Shown: piece after piece, positions 1 through 5,291 of the stretch
Numbering within the stretch: the stretch's first letter is position 1
Layout: each line of letters opens with the position of its first letter
DNA from: Deltaproteobacteria bacterium
GTDB lineage: Bacteria > Desulfobacterota > DSM-4660 > Desulfatiglandales > HGW-15
Assembly (NCBI GenBank): GCA_024641835.1
Contig: JAHECH010000365.1
Span: 1 to 5,291 of the forward strand
Length of the DNA stretch: 5,291 bases
Direction of reading: 5' to 3'
Translations under genes and position numbers: made by a program
The notes under the pieces: generated by a model
Databases searched by the model: none
Told to the model about the DNA's origin: nothing
What the model saw: the letters and a program-made list of their open reading frames with translations, nothing else

Positions 1-26
1 GGATTCCGGCTTCCGCCGGAATGACG
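1..26. repeat. Short hairpin element, probable dispersed intergenic repeat
   Basis: Bases 3-22 form a perfect 8-bp stem (ATTCCGGC / GCCGGAAT) around a 4-base TTCC loop, followed by GACG. The pattern ATTCC-GC-rich stem-GGAATGACG resembles short palindromic elements repeated many times between genes in deltaproteobacterial and related genomes; that is from general knowledge, since only one copy is visible here. There is no T-tract after the stem, so it is not a typical intrinsic terminator, although it could stop or stabilise a transcript entering from the left. It lies about 100 bp before the lipoprotein start, and the left edge may cut off more of it. Confidence 0.5.
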
Positions 27-46
27 AAAGAGGACTTTTTGCGAAT

Positions 47-62
47 CCGTCAAATTTGGCGG
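47..62. promoter_or_regulatory. Imperfect dyad upstream of the lipoprotein gene, possible operator
   Basis: CCGTCAAATTTGGCGG is a 16-bp inverted repeat with 7 of 8 positions paired; the only mismatch is T50/G59. It sits 65 bp before the ATG of the lipoprotein gene, where a regulator site would be plausible. No convincing -35/-10 pair could be placed around it, so a regulatory role is inferred from symmetry and position alone. Confidence 0.25.
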
Positions 63-127
63 TTAATTGCATTTCCTGCGATGCGTGTTTAGATTGTGCA
101 TGTGATTAGCCGCGAAGGGGAAGGAAA

Positions 128-1015
128 ATGAAACGAAAGGTAATGATGTTGCTGTTCGTGCTCCTGATAGCAGTGGGCGGATGCGCGACAGTACCAAGAG
201 GACCAAGCGTGACGGTGTTGCCAGGCTCAGGAAAGACCTTTGAGCAATTCCAGGCCGATGACGCGGTGTGCAGGCAGTGGGCAGACCAGCACATTGGAGA
301 GTCACCTCAGGAGACGATCAATCAGAATACCGTCGCGGGGGCTGCCGTGGGCACAGCCGCCGGAGCGATCCTAGGCGCGGCTATCGGCTCTGCATCAGGC
401 CGTGCAGGCACAGGCGCGGCCATCGGCGCCGGCAGCGGACTGCTGGTCGGAACGGCCGCTGGTGCCAGCGCCGGTCAGGGGTATGGCATGGAGGCACAAC
501 GTCGTTACGACATCGCATACCAGCAGTGCATGTATGCTAAGGGAAATCAGATCCCGGGGATGGAGCAGGGTCCTCCCGCTCCAGTGGCAGAGGCCGCTCC
601 TCCACCTCCACCGCCTCCTCCCGCTCCAGTGGCGGAGGCCGCTCCTCCACCGCCACCGCCTCCTCCGGCTCCAGTGGTCGTAGCCCCTGCCGCGCCGCAG
701 GCCGTTTTCGGGGCGCCGCCTCAGTTCATCTATTCGCCTTCGCTCGGATTCTACGTCGCTGTGGAGACGCCGTATGACCTTGTCTTTGTCGACGGGCGGT
801 ACTATCTCTGGAACAACGGGTTCTGGTATACAGCCCCCTATTACAGCGGTCCGTGGATTGTGGCGCGGGCGGGGAGGCTCCCTCGGGTGCTGGGCCGGTT
901 CCGGTATGAGGATATCCGCCGGCACCGGGACTTCGAGTACCATGCGTTCCTCCGCGACCGGAAGCACTACCGTGGTCGCTGGCACGTACCAGAGGAGCGA
1001 CGGGAGCACCGTTGA
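128..1015 (+). CDS. Glycine-zipper lipoprotein with proline-rich linker and aromatic C-terminal domain
   Basis: The 295-residue product starts with a lipoprotein signal peptide (MKRK, hydrophobic core at 5-16, then V-G-G-C with Cys19). Cys19 would be lipidated, and Ala at +2 favours the outer membrane. Residues 69-117 form a glycine zipper with many GxxxG spacings, a type found in outer-membrane lipoproteins that pack against or insert into membranes. Cys48 and Cys134 flank the zipper and could form a disulfide. Residues 149-190 are a Pro/Ala linker with two 15-residue repeats. Residues 199-295 are rich in Tyr, Trp and Arg (LGFYVAVETPYDL, YYLWNNGFWY, GPWIV); I recall similar tails in uncharacterised deltaproteobacterial proteins. 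The start is supported by the purine-rich GGGGAAGGA at 117-125 and by the signal peptide. The exact role is unknown; an envelope structural role is inferred. The Arg/His-rich C-terminus is strongly basic. No partner gene is evident. Confidence 0.9.
   Translation: MKRKVMMLLFVLLIAVGGCATVPRGPSVTVLPGSGKTFEQFQADDAVCRQWADQHIGESPQETINQNTVAGAAVGTAAGAILGAAIGSASGRAGTGAAIGAGSGLLVGTAAGASAGQGYGMEAQRRYDIAYQQCMYAKGNQIPGMEQGPPAPVAEAAPPPPPPPPAPVAEAAPPPPPPPPAPVVVAPAAPQAVFGAPPQFIYSPSLGFYVAVETPYDLVFVDGRYYLWNNGFWYTAPYYSGPWIVARAGRLPRVLGRFRYEDIRRHRDFEYHAFLRDRKHYRGRWHVPEERREHR
578..667 (+). repeat. In-frame 45-bp tandem repeat coding a proline linker (two copies plus a partial third)
   Basis: Two adjacent 45-bp units (578-622 and 623-667) each encode APVAEAA followed by eight prolines. 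They differ at only three bases, all silent third-codon positions (gca/gcg, cct/ccg, ccc/ccg). A partial third unit begins at 668 with gct-cca-gtg (APV) before diverging. The near identity indicates a recent duplication, and unit number may vary between strains, lengthening or shortening the linker between the zipper and the C-terminal domain. Confidence 0.9.
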
Positions 1016-1045
1016 GCCACCCTGAATGGGGCAAGGCACTTCCGC

Positions 1046-1067
1046 CAGGCTGGAGGACTTCCGCCTG
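1046..1067 (+). terminator. Weak hairpin after the lipoprotein gene, possible transcript end
   Basis: CAGGC (1046-1050) pairs with GCCTG (1063-1067), and GGA (1052-1054) pairs with TCC (1060-1062), with T1051 bulged and a 5-base loop. It begins about 30 bp after the stop codon, as expected for a 3' end structure. No T-tract follows, so it does not meet the intrinsic-terminator pattern; it may only protect the mRNA end or may be chance. Confidence 0.25.
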
Positions 1068-1267
1068 CAATCTCCTGAACGTGCACTTCTCTCTTCAACC
1101 GCCTTTTTCTTTTTGGGGGGTCCTTGGGGCGCTGGCAAGCCCGGAGAGGCCTGCCATTCTTGATTCCCCTCTACCCCCCAAAAGGGTTGCGTTCAGAAAC
1201 AGGTGACCCCGGCTTTCACACAGAAGGAGATCTTGAAGAACCGGTTCATGGGGACGGCCTGAAATAC

Positions 1268-1296
1268 TTGACGCTTTAATAGTCTGATGATAAACA
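1268..1296 (+). promoter_or_regulatory. Candidate sigma70-type promoter for the DUF4344-like gene
   Basis: TTGACG at 1268-1273 matches five of six bases of the -35 consensus. With 17-base spacing the -10 would be TAAACA (1291-1296), only 3 of 6 matches; GATAAA at 1289-1294 is a better match at a shorter 15-base spacing. In either case transcription would begin within a few bases of the ATG at 1303, giving a very short or absent leader. This agrees with the lack of a Shine-Dalgarno sequence before that ATG. The poor -10 keeps this tentative. Confidence 0.3.
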
Positions 1297-1302
1297 TTTT
1301 TA

Positions 1303-2301
1303 ATGAAATCCCTCCTCCGAGTTCTCATCCCGTTCCTTTTTCTACTGCTCCCTACCCTTGACGGCTTTGCCGCCAGCGGCCCGATCATGCTGAACATGGA
1401 TATACCAGCAGGGGCCTGGAAAGCGGCAAGATTAAAAAACCTCCCTAAGAATGCCGTGGTGGCTGTTCAGGTGGAAAGCAACGGAGAGATTCTTGTTGCC
1501 CTTCTGGATTCAACGAGCAAGGGCAAACCGGACGTTTCCAGACCTCTTTTCACCGGAAGAGTCGAAAGGCGGCTTTCTTTTTCCGTGACCGTTTCCGAAG
1601 CGGGTGACCACTATCTGGTGTTTGACAATCGTCGAGCATCGGAATCAAGAGCTGTCACCGTCACGCTCCGCGCCGCTCCATCGGCCAACGACCGCCCGCA
1701 AGCAGCTAACAAACTCATGAAGGCCATTGAGTTGCAGCTCGCTCAAATGTTCATCTTCGACCCTTTTCCCATTGGCATCAAACAGTGCGGAACGCCCAAG
1801 GCCTTTTCCGATCCTTCTGGTATTGTATTGTGCACTGAATATATGGCCCATCTAAGCGATGTTCTCAAGGATCGCAAGAAGACGCTGGAGACGCTCTCTT
1901 TCTCTCTTTTCCATGAGATCGGGCGGGTGCTCCTTGAAAAGTGGGATCATCCTTTTCGTTCCAACATAGATGTAGCGGATGAATTTGCAACGGTCCTGAT
2001 GGTTATGCTGAACCAAAAAGAGCGTGCCGGGGGAGTGGCAGAGTATTTTTCCAGGAACTCCTCCGCCTACTATGCCATGAAAAAGCTTTTCCAGGATGAT
2101 CGTCACCCTCTTTCCCCAAAGCGGGCCAAGAACGTCTTAGTCTGGCTCAAAGACCCGGGACTGGTCCGCAAGTGGCAGGAAGTTCTGGTCCCCCACATGA
2201 AGACGGCTCTGCTCCAAAAACTCAAGCAACGGCCTACCCCCTGGACTGATCTCTCCCTCGTTGAAGCCGAACTCGCGAAACGAGACAAGAAAGCCATATA
2301 A
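1303..2301 (+). CDS. Secreted DUF4344-like protein with altered HExxH metallopeptidase motif
   Basis: The 332-residue product starts with a clear signal peptide (MKSLLR, hydrophobic 7-17, cleavage near FAAS at 22-25), so it is exported to the periplasm or envelope. Residues 27-125 look beta-rich and end with GDHYLVFDNR and VTVTLRA, resembling the small beta-sandwich (pre-peptidase-like) domains of secreted hydrolases. Residues 135-300 resemble DUF4344 putative metallopeptidases: CGTPKAF...C (Cys162, Cys177), then SLFHEIGRVLL at 201-211 and ADEFA at 225-229. In a zincin the motif would be HExxH; here His204 and Glu205 remain, but the second histidine is Arg208 (CGG, 1924-1926). It may be an inactive relative, or this branch may bind metal differently. 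The family call comes from remembered motif layout. The frame has a stop at 1291-1293, and ATG 1303 is the first usual start after it; no Shine-Dalgarno is visible. No substrate can be inferred. Confidence 0.85.
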   Translation: MKSLLRVLIPFLFLLLPTLDGFAASGPIMLNMDIPAGAWKAARLKNLPKNAVVAVQVESNGEILVALLDSTSKGKPDVSRPLFTGRVERRLSFSVTVSEAGDHYLVFDNRRASESRAVTVTLRAAPSANDRPQAANKLMKAIELQLAQMFIFDPFPIGIKQCGTPKAFSDPSGIVLCTEYMAHLSDVLKDRKKTLETLSFSLFHEIGRVLLEKWDHPFRSNIDVADEFATVLMVMLNQKERAGGVAEYFSRNSSAYYAMKKLFQDDRHPLSPKRAKNVLVWLKDPGLVRKWQEVLVPHMKTALLQKLKQRPTPWTDLSLVEAELAKRDKKAI

Positions 2302-2333
2302 GATGTCTGTGTGGGTCTGTGGCTAATCCAAGG

Positions 2334-3278
2334 TTACGGGTTGAGGAAGACGACTTTGCACTTCAATCCTGGGGGCAGACGATACTCCGGGTTGGGCAGT
2401 TCCAGGCGCACCCCAAAGGTCCCGCTCGCAGCATCAATCACCCTGTCCACGATGATCACCTTGGCCGTGTACATTCCACCTACGGGAGCTTCAGGCTTGA
2501 CCGTGCCTTTCATCCCGACCTTCACTGATCCAAGCATCTTCACCGGCATGATGACTTCCACATACAGGGGATCTATCTGGGCGAGTTTGAGGATAGCCTG
2601 GTTTTCTATGTACTCACCCGGGGAAAGAAATCGTTCAACCACAACACCTGTGATCGGGCTCTTGATGACCATGCGGTTTACCACTTCCGCGGCCCGCTTG
2701 AATTCCATCTCCGCAAGTTTCTTGTTCTCCAGCGCTTCGGAGAGCTGAAGCTCTGCAAGGACTCGCTTGGTCTCTGCGTCATCCCAATCATTGTAAGGAA
2801 GTGCTTTTTTCTCGTAGAGATCTCTTAGCCGCTCCTGTTTCCGTTTGGCAAATTCCATCTCCTCCCTTTTCCCCTTGATCGTTGCATCCATCTCAGCCCT
2901 TGCCCGCGCAAGCTCCATAGCCGCCCTTTCCACTCCGGATTGGAGTGTGGCAATGACTTGGCCTGCTTTCACTGTATCGCCCCGATCCACGGTAACTGTA
3001 TCAATAATCCCATAAACCCCACTCCCCACTTTGACAAGCATGCGGGGTTCGATGAGGCCGTCGAATTCGGGAGACTGGGCATTCGCGCAAACCGCTCCCC
3101 CCCACAAAAAAAAGATGAAGCTCAAGATTACCGCTGTTGTAAATCTGCTCTTCTGCCTTCCGCCCTCTGTCATCTGTTCTCTGTCTCCCGCGTTGTGTCT
3201 TCTATTTTCTGCATTCTGTTTCTTATCTCCCGTATTGGGTCTTCTGCTCTCCGTCCTCTGACTTCTCTTCTCTGCCAT
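2334..3278 (-). CDS. HlyD-family (membrane fusion) periplasmic adaptor protein
   Basis: This is an adaptor that would bridge an inner-membrane transporter to the outer membrane. Numbering is from ATG 3278 (314 residues). The first lipoyl half-motif is at 82-112 (GVYGIIDTVTVDRGDTVKAG). A charged alpha-hairpin coiled coil spans about 113-203. The second half-motif is at 204-224 (VIKSPITGVV, SPGEYI). A beta-barrel runs from about 236 to the end (DAASGTFGV, LPPGLKCKV). There is no membrane-proximal extension, so it is short for an RND adaptor. A signal peptide with ANA|Q lies at about 45-67; there is no lipobox. Residues 2-43 are a translated 21-bp repeat, so the start is uncertain. ATG 3278 has GGGAG 14 bases upstream, whereas ATG 3171-3173 (Met36) has GGGAG 11 bases upstream and gives a normal signal peptide. 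The SecA-like gene ends 25 bp upstream, so co-transcription is likely. Its transporter partner is not in the window. Confidence 0.9.
   Translation of the reverse strand: MAEKRSQRTESRRPNTGDKKQNAENRRHNAGDREQMTEGGRQKSRFTTAVILSFIFFLWGGAVCANAQSPEFDGLIEPRMLVKVGSGVYGIIDTVTVDRGDTVKAGQVIATLQSGVERAAMELARARAEMDATIKGKREEMEFAKRKQERLRDLYEKKALPYNDWDDAETKRVLAELQLSEALENKKLAEMEFKRAAEVVNRMVIKSPITGVVVERFLSPGEYIENQAILKLAQIDPLYVEVIMPVKMLGSVKVGMKGTVKPEAPVGGMYTAKVIIVDRVIDAASGTFGVRLELPNPEYRLPPGLKCKVVFLNP
3156..3260 (-). repeat. Degenerate 21-bp tandem repeat read in frame as heptads
   Basis: Read on the - strand, five 21-bp units encode QRTESRR, PNTGDKK, QNAENRR, HNAGDRE and QMTEGGR, with partial units at both ends (AEKRS before, QK after). 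The consensus is Q-x-[TA]-[EG]-x-R-R. Purine-rich repeats encoding QKTEDRR-like heptads are scattered between genes in several environmental bacterial lineages, and this looks like one of them; that parallel is recalled, not searched. It occupies the spacer and the 5' end of the adaptor gene. No spacer/repeat alternation is present, so it is not a CRISPR array. Confidence 0.75.
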
Positions 3279-3303
3279 TTGCGTGGTGCATACTCCCTGC
3301 TGT

Positions 3304-5271
3304 TTACTCGGTCTTGCCTGTAAAAGCTAGAGATTCACTCAGTTGCTCATCCATCCTGAGCAGATCATGGCGCATGCGGGCATGAAGGCGCTCAGCCCTT
3401 CGCTGGGCCCTCCGGAACAGAATATTTCCAATCCATCGAGCTATCAAATGACCCGGCTTTCTCAGGGTTACGGCTGCTACCCACTGGAGCAGTTTGTTGA
3501 TATAGACCGTCATCAGTTCGTCCTCAAGAGAAACCATAGCCTCGCTCGACCCCGGATCTCCCTGCCTTCCGCACCGGCCAAAGAGCTGCCTGTCAATGCG
3601 CCTGGCTTCATGCTTTTCCGTGGCCAGCACGTGAAGGCCTCCCATTTCAGCAACGCCTGAGCCCAGCCGGATATCCGTGCCCCGGCCTGCCATGTTCGTT
3701 GCGACGGTGATCCGGCCCTCCTGCCCGGCCTGGGCGATAATATCCGCCTCTTCCTTATCCTGCCGGGCATTGAGAACCCTGTGGGGCAAGCCAGCCTCTA
3801 CCATGAGCCCGCTCAGATGCTCCGACGCTTCCACGGACCTCGTACCCACGAGCACGGGGCGGGTTTTTTGGTGCATTTCAGAAACCCTTCTGACCACCGC
3901 TCCCCATTTCTCATCAGCGGTAGCGAAAATGCGATCAGGCAGGGACTCCCTCCTCAGAGGCCGATTCGTAGGGATGGACACCACGCGGAGGCGGTAAATC
4001 GACCAGAGTTCCCCTGCCACTTCCCTCGCCGTGCCCGTCATCCCGGAAAGCCTCAAGTAGCGTCTGAAAAAGCGCTGATAGCTGATCCTGGCCCTGGTCT
4101 CTTTGCGCTTCGTAACCTCGCACCCCTCCTTGATCTCGATGAGCTGGTGAAGCCCCCGTTCCCAAGAGCGATCCGCCATGAGACGGCCCGTGTACTCGTC
4201 GATGATCTGGATCTTCCCATCCTTGATGAGATAGTGCTTGTCCTTGCTGAACAGGTGAAGGGCTACCAGGGCCTGGCGCACCAGCTCTTCCTGTTGCTCT
4301 TCGTTGATCTGTAGGTGCGCATCAGCCCAGGCAAAATCCCTGATCCGGGACCTGCCGTGATCCGTGATCTCAACGCTTCTCTCACCTGCTGCGACGGTGT
4401 AGTCTTGCTTCTGCACAAAACCCCGGGCAACCCCCATGGCATACTGATAAACGCTCTGATCGTGAAAGCCATCTGCCTCCGAGGAGATGATCAGGGGAGT
4501 CCGCGCTTCATCGACGAGCACACTGTCCGCCTCGTCCACGATGGCGAAATGAAGGCCTCGGAGCAACAGTTCGTTCACCCTCGAATTTCCACCATAAAGC
4601 CGCTCCAGTTGCAGTCTGATGGACGTAGGCCTGTCCCAGAGCACGATCCTGTCCCTGAGATAATCAAAAGTAACATCCTTGTTCGTGCAATAGGTCACAT
4701 CGCATCGGTACGCATTTCTCTTGGCTGCCGGGTCCATGCCGTGCACGATGGTTCCGACCCTGAGGCCCAGGGTCCTGTAAATAGGGCCCATCCAGTCCGC
4801 ATCCCGGCCGGCAAGATAATCATTCACCGTGACGATGTGGACGGGCACGCCCGCCAACGCGGCTGTGCAGGCGGGCAGGGTAGCGACAAGGGTCTTGCCC
4901 TCCCCAGTTTCCATCTCTGCCACCATGCCGTCGAGGAGGACAAGGCCGCCGATCAATTGGACGTCGAAGTGGGGCATGTCGAGAGTGCGGCGCGCTGCTT
5001 CTCGCACAAGGGCAAAGGCTTGAGCAACCACTTCCTCTTTGTACCCTTCGCTCCGCAGCCGCAACCTGAGATCCCGGCTTGTCTCCAGGATCTTGGCGTT
5101 GCTCCAGGCTTCCATGGGTTTTCCATGGACACGAACAGCTTCAACGATCCAGTTGAAGCGCTCGGGCCGGGGCCGCAGAAAGGGAGCAAAAAAGCCTCCC
5201 AGGGAAGCAGCCCACTGATCCACTTTTCCGAGTCGCGGTTCTTCCCTCTCCGGATACAGGGCTCCCATCAT
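3304..5271 (-). CDS. SecA-like ATPase lacking the helical wing domain and C-terminal tail
   Basis: SecA uses ATP to push unfolded proteins through a membrane channel. This 655-residue homologue has the full motor core: DVQLIGG (103-109), Walker A TGEGKT (122-127), TVNDYLAGRD (148-157), Walker B VDEADSVLVDEARTPLIIS (245-263), a shortened preprotein cross-linking region about 265-350, the DEYTGRLM and GLHQ segment (358-376), LSGMTGTA (408-415), NBD2 with VGTRSVEASEHL, TNMAGRGTDI (525-534) and the arginine-finger motif QLFGRCGRQGDPG (562-574). After SLEDELM only about 68 residues remain, resembling the start of the scaffold helix (AQRRAE..R.DLLRMDE). Housekeeping SecA is about 830-900 residues, so the two-helix finger, wing domain and cysteine tail are absent. 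The end is a clean TAA with no sign of a frameshift, which points to a specialised paralogue rather than the main secA. The frame is open to the window edge, so the start (tandem ATGs at 5271 and 5268) is likely but not certain. Confidence 0.93.
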   Translation of the reverse strand: MMGALYPEREEPRLGKVDQWAASLGGFFAPFLRPRPERFNWIVEAVRVHGKPMEAWSNAKILETSRDLRLRLRSEGYKEEVVAQAFALVREAARRTLDMPHFDVQLIGGLVLLDGMVAEMETGEGKTLVATLPACTAALAGVPVHIVTVNDYLAGRDADWMGPIYRTLGLRVGTIVHGMDPAAKRNAYRCDVTYCTNKDVTFDYLRDRIVLWDRPTSIRLQLERLYGGNSRVNELLLRGLHFAIVDEADSVLVDEARTPLIISSEADGFHDQSVYQYAMGVARGFVQKQDYTVAAGERSVEITDHGRSRIRDFAWADAHLQINEEQQEELVRQALVALHLFSKDKHYLIKDGKIQIIDEYTGRLMADRSWERGLHQLIEIKEGCEVTKRKETRARISYQRFFRRYLRLSGMTGTAREVAGELWSIYRLRVVSIPTNRPLRRESLPDRIFATADEKWGAVVRRVSEMHQKTRPVLVGTRSVEASEHLSGLMVEAGLPHRVLNARQDKEEADIIAQAGQEGRITVATNMAGRGTDIRLGSGVAEMGGLHVLATEKHEARRIDRQLFGRCGRQGDPGSSEAMVSLEDELMTVYINKLLQWVAAVTLRKPGHLIARWIGNILFRRAQRRAERLHARMRHDLLRMDEQLSESLAFTGKTE

Positions 5272-5291
5272 CCTTGCTTGAGCAGTAAGGC
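5268..5291 (-). CDS. Possible C-terminal end of an upstream gene overlapping the SecA-like start
   Basis: One - strand frame entering from the right edge reads ALLLKQG and stops with TGA at 5270-5268. That TGA overlaps the first ATG of the SecA-like gene in an ATGA arrangement. Such 4-base overlaps are typical of translationally coupled operon genes, and no Shine-Dalgarno is correctly spaced before that ATG. Only seven codons are visible and the other two frames are also open, so this is a hypothesis about a neighbour and its product cannot be named. Confidence 0.25.
   Translation of the reverse strand, partial: ALLLKQG

Larger units (their letters stand above)
1016..1302. other. Intergenic stretch without a convincing gene
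   Basis: These 287 bp separate the lipoprotein stop from the next start. Short open frames cross the stretch, but none has a recognisable product, a ribosome site or a family-like composition. Visible items are a 9-bp direct repeat ACTTCCGCC at 1038-1046 and 1057-1065, an imperfect hairpin at 1046-1067, a pyrimidine/T-rich run near 1100-1118 and a perfect 10-bp palindrome GAACCGGTTC at 1238-1247. A possible promoter lies at the right end. I see no tRNA, riboswitch or other RNA gene. Confidence 0.5.

Noticed and set aside
395..1138. A 247-residue open frame on the - strand across the lipoprotein gene
   Set aside because: It is antisense to a gene with a clear lipoprotein signal and zipper; its Arg/Trp-rich repeats are the reverse reading of the proline repeat.
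1174..1186. CCC-AAAA-GGG small inverted repeat as a terminator
   Set aside because: The stem is only three pairs and no T-tract follows.
1012..1206. A 64-codon + strand frame after the lipoprotein gene
   Set aside because: No ribosome site, signal peptide or recognisable motif; the composition looks like translated non-coding DNA.
1238..1247. Perfect palindrome GAACCGGTTC upstream of the DUF4344-like gene
   Set aside because: A 10-bp palindrome is not rare in a stretch of this length, and nothing else ties it to regulation.
2302..2333. Bidirectional terminator between the convergent genes
   Set aside because: No stable stem-loop with flanking A/T tracts could be found in the 32-bp gap or the adjoining coding ends.
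2311..2748. A 145-residue + strand open frame opposite the adaptor gene
   Set aside because: It is the complement of the HlyD beta-barrel and second lipoyl half, with no family features or ribosome site of its own.
3156..3260. Possible CRISPR array
   Set aside because: Units are contiguous 21-bp degenerate repeats with no spacers and no cas genes nearby.
3781..4314. A 177-residue + strand open frame opposite the SecA-like gene
   Set aside because: It lies wholly inside the conserved SecA motor motifs on the other strand and has no recognisable domain.

Overview
The window looks like a chromosomal stretch from a Gram-negative, moderately GC-rich bacterium. It encodes an outer-membrane-type lipoprotein, a secreted protein, a periplasmic adaptor of the HlyD/membrane-fusion family and a SecA-family ATPase. 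A short hairpin repeat at the left edge and a degenerate 21-bp repeat encoding Q-x-T-E-x-R-R-like heptads are of kinds I associate with Desulfobacterota (former Deltaproteobacteria), Nitrospirota and related genomes. That placement is inference; nothing here fixes the taxon.

Layout: two rightward genes converge on two leftward genes. On the + strand, a dispersed-type hairpin repeat (1-26) and an imperfect dyad (47-62) precede a glycine-zipper lipoprotein gene (128-1015), which carries a proline-rich tandem repeat. A 287-bp intergenic stretch with no convincing gene follows, then a secreted DUF4344-like protein (1303-2301) whose expected HExxH zinc motif reads HEIGR. Only 32 bp separate its stop from the stop of the convergent gene, and I see no strong terminator hairpin there.

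On the - strand, a 655-residue SecA-like ATPase (3304-5271) is followed after 25 bp by an HlyD-type adaptor (2334-3278), so the two are probably co-transcribed. The SecA protein keeps all the motor motifs of both nucleotide-binding domains. It ends where the helical scaffold begins and so lacks the two-helix finger, the helical wing domain and the zinc-binding tail of housekeeping SecA. A shortened SecA motor beside a membrane-fusion adaptor suggests a dedicated export or envelope-assembly system whose other parts lie beyond the right edge; the frame overlapping the SecA start (5268-5291) is compatible with an upstream partner gene. This pair is the most interesting content of the window. The adaptor's N-terminus is also unusual: the 21-bp repeat runs into the gene and supplies its possible start codons.
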